NCBI GenBank assembly: GCA_045544195.1
Contig: JAZPYO010000024.1
Span: 30,720-94,719, forward strand
Reading direction: 5' to 3'
DNA length: 64,000 bases
Source of the DNA: RGIG7213 sp045544195
Lineage (GTDB): Bacteria > Bacillota > Clostridia > Oscillospirales > CAG-272
The notes beneath the pieces were generated by a model. The model had not been told where the DNA came from. It made no database searches and saw nothing but the letters and a program-made list of their open reading frames with translations. Positions 16,388-25,108 of this stretch are shown in pieces (the stretch's first letter is position 1; each line of letters starts with the position of its first letter). Made by a program: the position numbers and the translations under genes.

Positions 16388-16924
16388 TTAATGCCTCAGA
16401 TTATCGCTCATTACGGTGTTAGGGTTATGATAACGCATAATTTTCAGCGTTTTCTTTGTTGCCTCAAAATATGCTACGATCCGCTTTCCGTCTGTGCTTT
16501 TTATCATAGCATAAAGATCCTGCGTGGGCTTTTTGATGCTTACGCAAGAGTCATAAACCGTATCACCCTTCTGTACTGCAATATCTGTAAAAGGTACTAT
16601 GCTGTCAAGCTCACTCAGCTTTATTTCGTAATACTTTTTGCATTTTTTGCCGCCGAATACCTTTTCCATTGTGAATATGCCGTGCTCGATCGTATAACGG
16701 TATTCGATCTGAAGATAAATAAAAAGGTATTTGAAAACTATAACGCACAGCATAAACATAACGGGAGTGAAATATACAAGAAATTTAACTATTATGCATA
16801 CTGCACAAAGCGCAATAGATGCAAGAACAACGCCGATTATGTAAAGAACACGCTTTAAGGCATATTTGCCCTCGGCCTTTTTTTCCACCGTATATGTTAT
16901 ACTGTTGAATGATGAATCGTTCAT
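16388..16924 (-). CDS. Small membrane protein with PH-like domain
   Basis: A 178-residue protein with two transmembrane helices (about 25-47 and 52-72) followed by a soluble domain (about 75-165: EYRYTIEHGIFTMEKVFGGKK, KLSELDSIVPF, YDSCVSI, RIVAYFEATKKTLKIM). That layout resembles bacterial PH (DUF304-like) proteins, where a short membrane hairpin precedes a PH barrel. I do not recognise a specific family or function. GGAG precedes the ATG, and a promoter is visible at 16954-16982. It is followed 52 bases later by the GerS-like gene and may head that unit. Confidence 0.7.
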   Translation of the reverse strand: MNDSSFNSITYTVEKKAEGKYALKRVLYIIGVVLASIALCAVCIIVKFLVYFTPVMFMLCVIVFKYLFIYLQIEYRYTIEHGIFTMEKVFGGKKCKKYYEIKLSELDSIVPFTDIAVQKGDTVYDSCVSIKKPTQDLYAMIKSTDGKRIVAYFEATKKTLKIMRYHNPNTVMSDNLRH

Positions 16925-16953
16925 GAAATATCTCCGTTTGCTTTATTTTTTAT

Positions 16954-16982
16954 ATTCTATCACACATTGAATAAAAAATCAA
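16954..16982 (-). promoter_or_regulatory. Promoter of the PH-like/GerS-like/alr/lplA/M50 unit
   Basis: Minus strand TTGATT (16977-16982), 17-base spacer, TAGAAT (16954-16959), extended by TGA. It is back to back with the metF promoter. Confidence 0.55.
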
Positions 16983-17001
16983 TAACTTATCGCAAGTGCT
17001 A

Positions 17002-17030
17002 TTGACAAAAATTTAAAAATAGTATAAAAT
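17002..17030 (+). promoter_or_regulatory. metF promoter
   Basis: TTGACA (17002-17007), 17-base spacer, TAAAAT (17025-17030). The ATG is about 40 bases downstream. No SAM riboswitch or S-box hallmark is visible in this short leader. Confidence 0.75.
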
Positions 17031-17070
17031 CGTTGTATAAGCTGCACAAAATGCGAAAGGGTGATATACC

Positions 17071-17943
17071 ATGAAGGTAATTGATATAATAAACGCAAAT
17101 AAAGCAAAGGACAAGCCGACGGTATCATTTGAGGTCTTTCCGCCAAAGACTACCGTGAATTTCGATAATGTTATGAAGGCTACGGGCGAAATTGCAAAGC
17201 TGTCACCAGATTTTATGAGCGTTACATACGGGGCAGGCGGCGGAACGAGCGACTTTACGGTATCCGTTGCTGAGAATATCAAGAATTGCGGCGTCACCCC
17301 GCTGGTGCATCTTACGTGCGTGTCGTCGACTAAGAATGATGTTGCAAGACAGATAGAAAAGATCAAAAGCTCAGGGATGGAGAATATCCTTGCTTTGAGA
17401 GGAGATATTCCCGACGGCGCTCCTTTTCCCGAAAATGCGCAGTTTAAATATGCATCTGAGCTTATTCGTGAGATAAAAAAGCACGGAGATTTTTGTATCG
17501 GCGGTGCGTGCTATCCTGAAAAGCACCCCGAGGCACCTACCTTTGCTGATGATATAAGACATATAAAGGAAAAGGTTGATGCAGGCTGTGATTTTTTGAC
17601 CACGCAGATGTTTTTTGATAATAATATACTGTACAATTATCTGTATAAGATCCGTGAAGCCGGTATAACTATTCCCGTGGTGGCGGGTATTATGCCTGTT
17701 ACAAACGCCAAACAGACGGAGCGTATATGCAAGATCTCAGGCAACTTTCTGCCTCAGCGGTTCAAGCTGATAACTGATAAATTCGGCTCAAGCCCCGATT
17801 CTATGAAGCAGGCGGGAATTGCGTATGCTACAGAGCAGATAATAGACCTTTTGGCAAACGGTGTATCGTGCATACATATTTACTGCATGAATTCGCCCGA
17901 CGTTGCAAGAAGAATAAAGGAAAATCTTTCTTATATAATATAA
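17071..17943 (+). CDS. metF: 5,10-methylenetetrahydrofolate reductase
   Basis: A 290-residue FAD-dependent TIM-barrel enzyme that reduces methylene-THF to methyl-THF for methionine synthesis or the methyl branch of acetogenesis. Signature VSFEVFPPKT (residues 10-19), FMSVTYGAGG, HLTCV, LALRGDIP, GGACYPEKHPE and TQMFFDNN are all present. Normal length for the bacterial type. AAGGGTG precedes the ATG. It is a single-gene unit between its promoter and the bidirectional terminator at 17967-18006. No methionine synthase lies nearby. Confidence 0.96.
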   Translation: MKVIDIINANKAKDKPTVSFEVFPPKTTVNFDNVMKATGEIAKLSPDFMSVTYGAGGGTSDFTVSVAENIKNCGVTPLVHLTCVSSTKNDVARQIEKIKSSGMENILALRGDIPDGAPFPENAQFKYASELIREIKKHGDFCIGGACYPEKHPEAPTFADDIRHIKEKVDAGCDFLTTQMFFDNNILYNYLYKIREAGITIPVVAGIMPVTNAKQTERICKISGNFLPQRFKLITDKFGSSPDSMKQAGIAYATEQIIDLLANGVSCIHIYCMNSPDVARRIKENLSYII

Positions 17944-17966
17944 CTCGACGAAATATTAAAGATGCA

Positions 17967-18006
17967 AAAAAACGTGATGCTTTTCGATAAGAGCATCACG
18001 TTTTTT
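17967..18006. terminator. Bidirectional terminator between convergent genes
   Basis: A long A/T-flanked stem: AAAAAACGTGATGCT pairing with AGCATCACGTTTTTT around loop TTTCGATAAG. It serves metF on the plus strand and the oxidoreductase on the minus strand. Confidence 0.88.
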
Positions 18007-18015
18007 ATCTTGCTT

Positions 18016-19071
18016 TTATATCTGACAAGCAATTCCGGAGCGTGTTCTGTCCGATTCAAATGCGGCTTCCATTATCTGAAGCACACGGCGTACATTGATC
18101 TCGTTTACTATAAGCTCGTCCTTTCCGTCAAGAACGTTTATGATGTTGGTGTAGTAGTCTGTCCAGTGAGGGTCAACGGTCGGCAGAGGAATTTCCTCAA
18201 GCGTTTCGGCAGGGCGGGGAGCCATAGTTCTTGTAGGACCTGCCTCTGTTTGCACGATGACAGGCTCCCAATTCATAACGTGGTCCTTTGCCCTTATTAT
18301 CCTTCCCTTGCAATCCCAGCCTTCGATTATAAGCGAGCCGCCATCACCGTATGCGTACCATCTGGGCTGCTGTACGAGTGTGTAGGTGCTTGTTTCTATC
18401 TGTGCTGTCATACCGCCTTCAAAACGCAATATCAGCTTATAATAGTCATCCACCTCAGGCGTGCGTACCGAATGCATATTTGCATACACCGAAACGACCT
18501 TTTCGCACCCCATCATATCAATTATCTGGTCTATTTGATGAACTCCCCAGTCAAACAGCATACCGCCGCCTGCGACCTTGAATTCACGCCATCCGTGCAC
18601 TACACCGTTCTGACCGTGCACACGCGATTCAATGGCATAAGGCTTGCCGATAAGCCCTTGATCTATGGCTTCCTTTACTATTCTGTAATCTCTGTCCCAC
18701 CTTCTGTTCTGGTGGACTGAAAACAGCTTGCCGTGCTTTTTTGCAGCAGCCACCATAGAATCGAATTCATTTACGGTTATTGAAACGGGCTTTTCGCAAA
18801 TTGCGTTATAGCCATGCTCTATCGCGGAAATTACGTAATGGGGATGGAAATTGTTCGGAGTTGCAACGAGAACTATATCGAACATTTTTGAATTAAAAAA
18901 GTCCTCTGCGTTTTCAAAAACGGTAAGACCCGAGCTTTTTGCCAACGCGAGCCTGTCAGGGTCAATATCAAATGCGGCAGTGACCTTTAGCTTACCTGCA
19001 AAATGCTGATTGATAGCATTGTGATGGTAAGTAGCCATTCCGCCGTAGCCAATAATACCGAGCTTATACAT
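18016..19071 (-). CDS. Gfo/Idh/MocA family oxidoreductase
   Basis: A 351-residue NAD(P)-dependent sugar or cyclitol dehydrogenase. N-terminal Rossmann motif GIIGYGGMATYHHNAI (about residues 5-20), the CEKPVS motif with the conserved Lys (about 92-97), and the C-terminal alpha/beta domain containing GGGMLFDWGVHQIDQIIDMMG with the catalytic-type Asp/His. The substrate is not predictable. AAAGGAA precedes the ATG. Single-gene unit with its own promoter and the shared terminator at 17967-18006. Confidence 0.92.
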   Translation of the reverse strand: MYKLGIIGYGGMATYHHNAINQHFAGKLKVTAAFDIDPDRLALAKSSGLTVFENAEDFFNSKMFDIVLVATPNNFHPHYVISAIEHGYNAICEKPVSITVNEFDSMVAAAKKHGKLFSVHQNRRWDRDYRIVKEAIDQGLIGKPYAIESRVHGQNGVVHGWREFKVAGGGMLFDWGVHQIDQIIDMMGCEKVVSVYANMHSVRTPEVDDYYKLILRFEGGMTAQIETSTYTLVQQPRWYAYGDGGSLIIEGWDCKGRIIRAKDHVMNWEPVIVQTEAGPTRTMAPRPAETLEEIPLPTVDPHWTDYYTNIINVLDGKDELIVNEINVRRVLQIMEAAFESDRTRSGIACQI

Positions 19072-19133
19072 AATTGAAAATTCCTTTCGGATAATGTGTT
19101 TAATAAATTTAACTGTTTGTATTAACGTGATAT

Positions 19134-19161
19134 ATTATACCACTTTTTCTGAAACAGTCAA
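19134..19161 (-). promoter_or_regulatory. Promoter of the Gfo/Idh/MocA gene
   Basis: Minus strand TTGACT (19156-19161), 16-base spacer, TATAAT (19134-19139) with TGG before the -10. About 65 bases of leader. Confidence 0.6.
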
Positions 19162-19272
19162 CCCCTTTTCTGAAAAATTACGGCGCTTTTTTCGCTGTTA
19201 TCACAAAAAAGCTCTGAATGCTAACGCAAGGGCTAATTTACAAATTATTCACAAAAAAAACCTATAAAATTA

Positions 19273-19301
19273 TTGAATAAAAACAGCGGAAGTGGTACAT
19301 T
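19273..19301 (+). promoter_or_regulatory. Heat-shock operon promoter (SigA type)
   Basis: TTGAAT (19273-19278), 17-base spacer, TACATT (19296-19301) with TGG before it. The CIRCE operator lies 12 bases downstream, over the transcription start region. Confidence 0.7.
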
Positions 19302-19312
19302 CTATGTAGAGT

Positions 19313-19339
19313 TTAGCACTCGAACGACTTAAGTGCTAA
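19313..19339 (+). promoter_or_regulatory. CIRCE element (HrcA operator)
   Basis: TTAGCACTC (19313-19321), nine bases, AAGTGCTAA (19331-19339). The consensus is TTAGCACTC-N9-GAGTGCTAA. One base in the right arm differs (A for G). HrcA binds it to repress hrcA-grpE-dnaK-dnaJ at normal temperature. Confidence 0.95.
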
Positions 19340-19365
19340 ACCGTTGAGTTAAGGGGGGCGAAAAT

Positions 19366-20433
19366 ATGCGTATAGGCGACGATCTTTCCGAAAGAAAAAA
19401 AGCAATTCTCCGTGCGCTTATTGACGCACACATCGAAAACGGCGAGCCCGTAGGGTCAAAATACCTTACATCCTGCGACATCGGCTGCTCATCTGCCACT
19501 ATCCGAAATGAGATGAGTGAGCTTGAGCAGATGGGATATCTGGAGCAGCCGCACACCTCGGCGGGCAGAGTGCCGTCAAAGGCGGGCTACAGATTTTACG
19601 TCGATTCGCTTATGCGTGCTTATTCTCTGACCGCCCGTGAGCTTGAGACCTTAAACAATATGCAAAAGGCTCGCCTGTCGCAGCTTGACAAAATGATAAA
19701 GGCTGCAGGCAAGCTTATAACATCAATGACCAATTATCCGACCGTATCGGTAAAGCCGAAATCGAAGGATCAGACGGTCAGTTGCTTTAAAACAACGTTC
19801 GTTGACAGCCGTAATTTCATTCTGAGCATGATAATGTCGGGCGATGTTGTGCGGTCACGCTATATCCACTGTAAGATCGAGGTCACCGAGGAGGTGCTCA
19901 ACAGGCTTTGCGGTGTACTTAACAACAATATAGCACATAAAACATCGTCGGAAATAACGCTTCCGCTTATAATGAAAATGGAAAATGATATGGGTGTTGA
20001 CGATGCGCTTATATCGTCAGTGATCAAAAACGTCTACGATGTAATGAGCAGTGACGACGAGGGCGAGCTGAAATATGAGGGTGTTGACAAATTGCTCGAA
20101 TACCCCGAATTTTCAGATCTCAGCAATCTGAGGGATCTTTTATCCTTCATGGATAAAAAAGAACAGATAATGCAGCTTGTCGAAAACGACAAAAACGACA
20201 ATGTCAGTATTTATATAGGCGGAGAGGACAGTTCGCTCAGCACAAATTCCTCTATCATACTGAAGACCTTCAAGGTCGATGGCAGGGTAGTCGGCGCGAT
20301 CGGTGTTATAGGCCCTCAGCGTATGGAATATCCGAAGGTCGTTGCTATGGTGGAATACCTTGCAAAATGCATATCCTCAACACTTGAGATCCCCGATGTT
20401 AAGGAATTAAGACCGCCCGACAGCGATACGTAA
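19366..20433 (+). CDS. hrcA: Heat-inducible transcription repressor HrcA
   Basis: A 355-residue winged-helix repressor. The DNA-binding domain is at about 5-90 (ERKKAILRALIDAHIENGEPVGSKYL, SSATIRNEMSELEQMGYLEQPHTSAGRVPSKAGYRFYVD), followed by a GAF-like domain and a C-terminal dimerisation region (VGAIGVIGPQRMEYPKVVAMVEYLA). It binds the CIRCE operator 27 bases upstream of its own gene, so it autoregulates. AAGGGGGG lies before the ATG. First gene of the operon, 16 bases before grpE. Confidence 0.97.
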   Translation: MRIGDDLSERKKAILRALIDAHIENGEPVGSKYLTSCDIGCSSATIRNEMSELEQMGYLEQPHTSAGRVPSKAGYRFYVDSLMRAYSLTARELETLNNMQKARLSQLDKMIKAAGKLITSMTNYPTVSVKPKSKDQTVSCFKTTFVDSRNFILSMIMSGDVVRSRYIHCKIEVTEEVLNRLCGVLNNNIAHKTSSEITLPLIMKMENDMGVDDALISSVIKNVYDVMSSDDEGELKYEGVDKLLEYPEFSDLSNLRDLLSFMDKKEQIMQLVENDKNDNVSIYIGGEDSSLSTNSSIILKTFKVDGRVVGAIGVIGPQRMEYPKVVAMVEYLAKCISSTLEIPDVKELRPPDSDT

Positions 20434-20449
20434 GAAAGGAGAAAACGTA

Positions 20450-21031
20450 ATGGCAGAAAACGAAGAGGTTTTGGAAAACGAACAGACCGACACGCAGCAG
20501 GAGCCTGTTCAGGAGGAAAAGGAGCCTTCCAAAAAGGACAAGAAAAAGGAAAAGAAAGAAATTGAGGCTCTGAAGATCGAAAACAGACATCTTTCGGAAG
20601 CACTTGAAAAATCAAACGGCGATCTTGCCGAGGCGAATGATAAGTATTTAAGACTGTTCGCGGAGTTTGATAACTATAAAAAGCGTACCGCTCAGGAGCA
20701 GAAAACGGTGTATTCCTCTGCATATATGGATGCAGTTGAAGCCCTGCTTCCCGTATTTGATAATATCGAAAGAGCGTCGGCATACGCAGCTGACGAAAAT
20801 TCCAAAAACGGCTTGCAGATGATAATAAACAATTTCCGTGAAACTCTCGGAAAGATGGGAATTGAATCCTACGGAGAGGTCGGAGATGAATTCAATGCCG
20901 AGATACATTCAGCGGTAATGCACGAGGAAAATGAAGAATTCGGAGAAAACACAATATCCCTTGTTTTGCAAAGAGGGTATAAAAAGGGCGACCGTGTAAT
21001 AAGATACGCTATGGTAAAGGTCGCAAATTAA
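20450..21031 (+). CDS. grpE: Nucleotide exchange factor GrpE
   Basis: A 193-residue DnaK cochaperone. An acidic, disordered N-terminus (about 1-45) leads into the long coiled coil (about 40-95) and the beta-domain. Family hallmarks are FAEFDNYKKRTAQE, ALLPVFDNIERA, NFRETLGKMGIE and VLQRGYKKGDRVIRYAMVKVA. It releases ADP from DnaK. GAAAGGAG precedes the ATG. It is 41 bases before dnaK. Confidence 0.97.
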   Translation: MAENEEVLENEQTDTQQEPVQEEKEPSKKDKKKEKKEIEALKIENRHLSEALEKSNGDLAEANDKYLRLFAEFDNYKKRTAQEQKTVYSSAYMDAVEALLPVFDNIERASAYAADENSKNGLQMIINNFRETLGKMGIESYGEVGDEFNAEIHSAVMHEENEEFGENTISLVLQRGYKKGDRVIRYAMVKVAN

Positions 21032-21072
21032 ACGAAAAATAATAATTATATATAGAAGAGAGGTAATTTATT

Positions 21073-22905
21073 ATGGGAAAAATCATTGGTATAGATCTTG
21101 GTACTACTAATTCATGTGTTGCGGTATACGAGGGCGGTGAGCCTGTCGTTATTCCCAATCCCGAAGGAGCGAGAACCACTCCGTCGGTGGTATCATTTTC
21201 AAAAACAGGCGAAAGACTTGTCGGCTCAATAGCTAAAAGACAGGCGATAACGAACCCTGACAAGACGATAATGTCTATCAAGAGAGAAATGGGCACGGGC
21301 TACAAGGTGGATATAGACGGTAAGAGCTATACACCTCAGGAGGTTTCCGCTATGATCCTCCAAAAGCTGAAATCCGACGCTGAGGCATATCTCGGCACAA
21401 CGGTTACAGAAGCTGTTATCACAGTACCCGCATACTTTTCCGATGCTCAGCGTCAGGCTACAAAGGATGCAGGTAAGATCGCAGGACTTGATGTTAAGAG
21501 AATAATCAATGAGCCTACCGCCGCTGCTCTTGCATACGGCGTTGACAAGGACGCGCAGGATCAGAAGGTCCTTATATTCGACCTTGGCGGCGGTACGTTT
21601 GACGTATCCGTCCTTGAAATAAGCGACGGCGTTGTAGAGGTTCTTGCAACAGCGGGTAACAACCGTCTTGGCGGCGATGATTTCGATAACAGGATCATCA
21701 ACTGGATGGCAGAAACATTCCTTAAGGAAAACGGAATAGACCTCAGAAAAGACAAAATGTCACTGCAGCGTCTTAAAGAGGCTGCTGAAAAGGCAAAGAT
21801 CGAGCTTTCCGGTATGACGAGCACGAACATCAATCTGCCCTTTATAACCGCTGACGCTATGGGCACTCCCATGCACTTTGATGCAACCTTGACAAGAGCG
21901 AAGTTTAACGAGCTTACCGCAGATCTCGTAGATGCAACTACAGGCCCTACCAGACAGGCGCTCAAGGATGCAGGGCTTTCCGCTTCCGAAATAAACAAGG
22001 TCCTTCTGGTTGGCGGTTCAAGCCGTATTCCCGCAGTTCAGGAGGCTGTTAAGAATATTACAGGTAAAGAGCCTTTCAAGGGAATCAACCCTGACGAATG
22101 TGTTGCAATCGGTGCGGCTATCCAGGGCGGTGTCCTCGGCGGCGACGTAAAAGATCTGCTTTTGCTTGACGTAACACCCCTTTCGCTCGGTATTGAAACT
22201 CTTGGCGGCGTATTCACAAAGATAATCGACAGAAATACAACGATACCTGTTAAGAAGAGCCAGGTATTCTCCACAGCAGCTGACGGTCAGACGGCAGTTA
22301 CTATCCACGTTCTGCAGGGCGAAAGAGAAATGGTAAGCGGCAACACAACGCTCGGTCAGTTCTCACTTGACGGTATTCCCGCAGCTCCCCGCGGTGTTCC
22401 TCAGATCGAGGTTACATTTGACATCGATGCTAACGGTATCGTTAACGTTACGGCGAAGGATAAGGGCACAGGCAAGGAACAGCACATAACGATAACATCC
22501 TCAACCAATATGAGCAAGGAGGATATCGAAAAGGCTGTCAAGGAAGCTGAAAAGTTTGCTGAAGAGGACAAAAAGTTCAGAGAAGCGGTAGACGCAAAGA
22601 ACAATGCCGAAAACCTCATTTTCCAGAGCGAAAAGGCTCTCGGTGAGCTTGGCGACAAGATATCCGATGCAGAAAAAGCAGATGTTCAGGCGCAGATAGA
22701 TAAGCTGAAGGAAACGGTAAAGGGCGGAGATACAGAGCAGATCAAGGCAGATACCGAGGAGCTTTCAAAGAAATTCTATGCAATTTCCGAAAAGCTCTAT
22801 GCGCAGAGCGGCGCAGCAGGAAATGCCGATGCAGGCGCAGGCGCTTCGGGTGCTAACGCTGACGGCAGCTATGATGCTGATTTTACCGATAAGACCGGCG
22901 AATAA
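21073..22905 (+). CDS. dnaK: Chaperone DnaK (Hsp70)
   Basis: A 610-residue Hsp70. ATPase domain residues 1-~355 with GIDLGTTNSCVAV, IFDLGGGTFDVSVLE and VLLVGGSSRIPAVQ. Linker DLLLLDVTPLSLGIETLGG, then the substrate-binding domain and a Gly/Ala-rich C-terminal tail. Typical Gram-positive size, lacking the loop present in proteobacterial DnaK. It works with GrpE and DnaJ in protein folding. AGAGAGG precedes the ATG. A strong GC-rich hairpin lies between it and dnaJ. Confidence 0.98.
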   Translation: MGKIIGIDLGTTNSCVAVYEGGEPVVIPNPEGARTTPSVVSFSKTGERLVGSIAKRQAITNPDKTIMSIKREMGTGYKVDIDGKSYTPQEVSAMILQKLKSDAEAYLGTTVTEAVITVPAYFSDAQRQATKDAGKIAGLDVKRIINEPTAAALAYGVDKDAQDQKVLIFDLGGGTFDVSVLEISDGVVEVLATAGNNRLGGDDFDNRIINWMAETFLKENGIDLRKDKMSLQRLKEAAEKAKIELSGMTSTNINLPFITADAMGTPMHFDATLTRAKFNELTADLVDATTGPTRQALKDAGLSASEINKVLLVGGSSRIPAVQEAVKNITGKEPFKGINPDECVAIGAAIQGGVLGGDVKDLLLLDVTPLSLGIETLGGVFTKIIDRNTTIPVKKSQVFSTAADGQTAVTIHVLQGEREMVSGNTTLGQFSLDGIPAAPRGVPQIEVTFDIDANGIVNVTAKDKGTGKEQHITITSSTNMSKEDIEKAVKEAEKFAEEDKKFREAVDAKNNAENLIFQSEKALGELGDKISDAEKADVQAQIDKLKETVKGGDTEQIKADTEELSKKFYAISEKLYAQSGAAGNADAGAGASGANADGSYDADFTDKTGE

Positions 22906-22923
22906 TCTTAATATTAATACCGG

Positions 22924-22947
22924 GGCGGTGGGATTTTTCCCGCCGCC
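22924..22947 (+). promoter_or_regulatory. GC-rich intercistronic hairpin dnaK-dnaJ
   Basis: GGCGGTGGGA (22924-22933), loop TTTT, TCCCGCCGCC (22938-22947): ten pairs with one G-U. No T-run follows, so it is more likely an RNA-stability or processing element than a terminator. Confidence 0.65.
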
Positions 22948-23026
22948 TGTACGGGTTATTGGCATTTTGCTTTTTGACCCGATAAAGTGATAATGCCGAT
23001 AGATAGCGGCAAGATGGAGTTTAAGT

Positions 23027-24184
23027 ATGGCAGAGACGAAACGGGATTATTATGAGGTGCTCGGCATTGAAAAGAGCGCAAGTGATGCCGAGATAAAAAA
23101 AGCATACAGATCCCTTGCGAAAAAGTACCATCCGGACATAAATCCGGGTGACAAGGATGCAGAACTCAAGTTCAAGGAGGTCAACGAGGCGTACGAGGTG
23201 CTTTCCGACGCGGATAAAAAGGCGCGGTATGATCAGTATGGACACGCGGGCGTAGATCCTAATGCGGGATTTGGCGCAGGCGGCTTCGGCGGAGGCTTCG
23301 GAGGCGGCTTTGGCGGCTTTGATATGGATATTGATCTTGGAGATATATTCGGATCGTTTTTTGGCGGCTCGTCACGCTCGCAGGGCAGACGCGGCTCACC
23401 CGGACGTGATATTTATCAAAGAGTACAGATAACATTTGAGGAAGCTGCATTCGGCTGTAAAAAGGAAATAAAATACGCACGCGTTGAAAAATGCTCCGTG
23501 TGTCACGGTCAGGGCGCGAAGGATGCAAAGGATGTAAAAACGTGCGATAAATGTAACGGAACAGGACAGATCAAAACGACTCAGCGTACGATGCTCGGAA
23601 TGATGCAGTCAACACAGGTGTGTGATAAATGCCGAGGAAAAGGAAAAACGGTAAGTAATCCCTGTTCAGAATGCAAGGGCACAGGATACGTAAGGATCAA
23701 CAAAAAGATCGAGGTCAATATCCCAGCGGGAATTGATAACGGACAACGGCTGTCTGTACGCGGCCAGGGCGATGAAAGCACGTCGGGAATGGCATCGGGA
23801 GATCTTGTTATAGAGATAGCTGTAAAGCCGCATAATCTGTTTGAGCGTGACGGGGCGGATATATATTGCGAAATACCGATAACGTTTGCAGAGGCAACAC
23901 TCGGCGCGAAGATAGATGTTCCCACTCTTGACGGAAAAACGGTGGAATTTGAAATACCCGAATGCACTCAGACGGGTAAAACGTTCGTCATAAGAGAGCA
24001 GGGTATAGTCAACATAAATACTAAGCGTAAGGGTGACTTACATTTTACCGTCACGATAGAGACTCCGAAGAATCTGAACGAAAAGCAAAAGAAGCTCCTG
24101 CGGGATTTCGCCGAGTCGTGCGGAGAGAGCAATTTCAAGATCAAGCAGTCATTCTTCGAGAAAATAAAGAAAAACAGGAAATAA
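23027..24184 (+). CDS. dnaJ: Chaperone DnaJ (Hsp40, class I)
   Basis: A 385-residue cochaperone. J domain residues about 5-70 with the HPD triad (KYHPDINPG), a Gly/Phe-rich region (GAGGFGGGFGGGFGGF, about 85-105), then four CxxCxGxG zinc repeats (CSVCHGQG, CDKCNGTG, CDKCRGKG, CSECKGTG) and the C-terminal beta-barrel domains. It stimulates DnaK ATPase and delivers substrates. It lies 121 bases after dnaK and 4 bases before prmA. Confidence 0.97.
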   Translation: MAETKRDYYEVLGIEKSASDAEIKKAYRSLAKKYHPDINPGDKDAELKFKEVNEAYEVLSDADKKARYDQYGHAGVDPNAGFGAGGFGGGFGGGFGGFDMDIDLGDIFGSFFGGSSRSQGRRGSPGRDIYQRVQITFEEAAFGCKKEIKYARVEKCSVCHGQGAKDAKDVKTCDKCNGTGQIKTTQRTMLGMMQSTQVCDKCRGKGKTVSNPCSECKGTGYVRINKKIEVNIPAGIDNGQRLSVRGQGDESTSGMASGDLVIEIAVKPHNLFERDGADIYCEIPITFAEATLGAKIDVPTLDGKTVEFEIPECTQTGKTFVIREQGIVNINTKRKGDLHFTVTIETPKNLNEKQKKLLRDFAESCGESNFKIKQSFFEKIKKNRK

Positions 24185-24188
24185 TAAG

Positions 24189-25106
24189 ATGGAATATAAA
24201 CAGATACGTGTGGTCTGTCATATCAACGATCTTGATCAGGTCTGTGCTGTTATGTCGATGGTGGATAACGGTCTTATGATCGAGGATTACAGCGATATAG
24301 ACGAAAATCTCAAGACGATGTACGGCGATCTTATTGATGAGCAGATACTTAACGCAGACAAAACAAAAGCGGCGGTAAGCATTTTCATTCCCGATGAAAG
24401 AAACCCCGCCGAAGCGCTTTCCCATCTCAAAACACGCTTTTCTGAGCTTAATATTCAAACATCGGTACAGGTCATTGGCGTGAAGGAGGAGGACTGGGCG
24501 GGCTCATGGAAAAAATACTATAAGCCCCTTCGTATAGGCGAAAGACTCGTTGTAGTTCCCGCGTGGGAAAAATACGATGAAAAGCCCGGCGATCTTATAC
24601 TGAAAATGGATCCCGGTATGGCATTCGGAACAGGTACACACGAAACGACGAGACTTGTTGCGATGCTTATAGAAAAGTACGTGAATCCAAATGACGTATG
24701 TCTTGATCTCGGTACGGGAAGCGGTATCCTTGCTATTGCCGCATCAAAGCTCGGCGCAAAGAGTGTAAATGCGTATGACATCGACCCTGTTGCAGTTCGT
24801 GTTGCGACAGAGAATGTCAGAGATAACGGAATAGAAAATATAGTATGCGGAAAAAGCGACCTTTTCTGCGGAGTTGAAGAAAAGACATACGATCTTATTT
24901 GTGCAAACATCGTTGCGGACATAATCATCAGAATGCTGCCCGATGTCAAAAAATATCTCAAAGCAGGCGGTATACTTATCACCAGCGGTATTATTGATGA
25001 GCGTGCAGATGAGGTTTTGAAGGCAGCTGAGGCAACACCGCTTGTGCACCTTGAAACAAGGGAAGAAAAAAACTGGTGTGCTATGGTCTTTAAAATGGGA
25101 GAGTGA
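24189..25106 (+). CDS. prmA: Ribosomal protein L11 methyltransferase
   Basis: A 305-residue SAM-dependent enzyme that trimethylates ribosomal protein L11. An N-terminal alpha/beta substrate-recognition domain (about 1-60) is followed by the Rossmann methyltransferase: FGTGTHETTRL, LDLGTGSGILAIAASKLGAK (motif I), YDIDPVAV (acidic loop) and LICANIVADII. Located four bases after dnaJ, its usual neighbour in clostridia, so probably read from the heat-shock promoter. Its stop overlaps the vicinity of the next start (gap 2 bases). Confidence 0.96.
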   Translation: MEYKQIRVVCHINDLDQVCAVMSMVDNGLMIEDYSDIDENLKTMYGDLIDEQILNADKTKAAVSIFIPDERNPAEALSHLKTRFSELNIQTSVQVIGVKEEDWAGSWKKYYKPLRIGERLVVVPAWEKYDEKPGDLILKMDPGMAFGTGTHETTRLVAMLIEKYVNPNDVCLDLGTGSGILAIAASKLGAKSVNAYDIDPVAVRVATENVRDNGIENIVCGKSDLFCGVEEKTYDLICANIVADIIIRMLPDVKKYLKAGGILITSGIIDERADEVLKAAEATPLVHLETREEKNWCAMVFKMGE

Positions 25107-25108
25107 TC

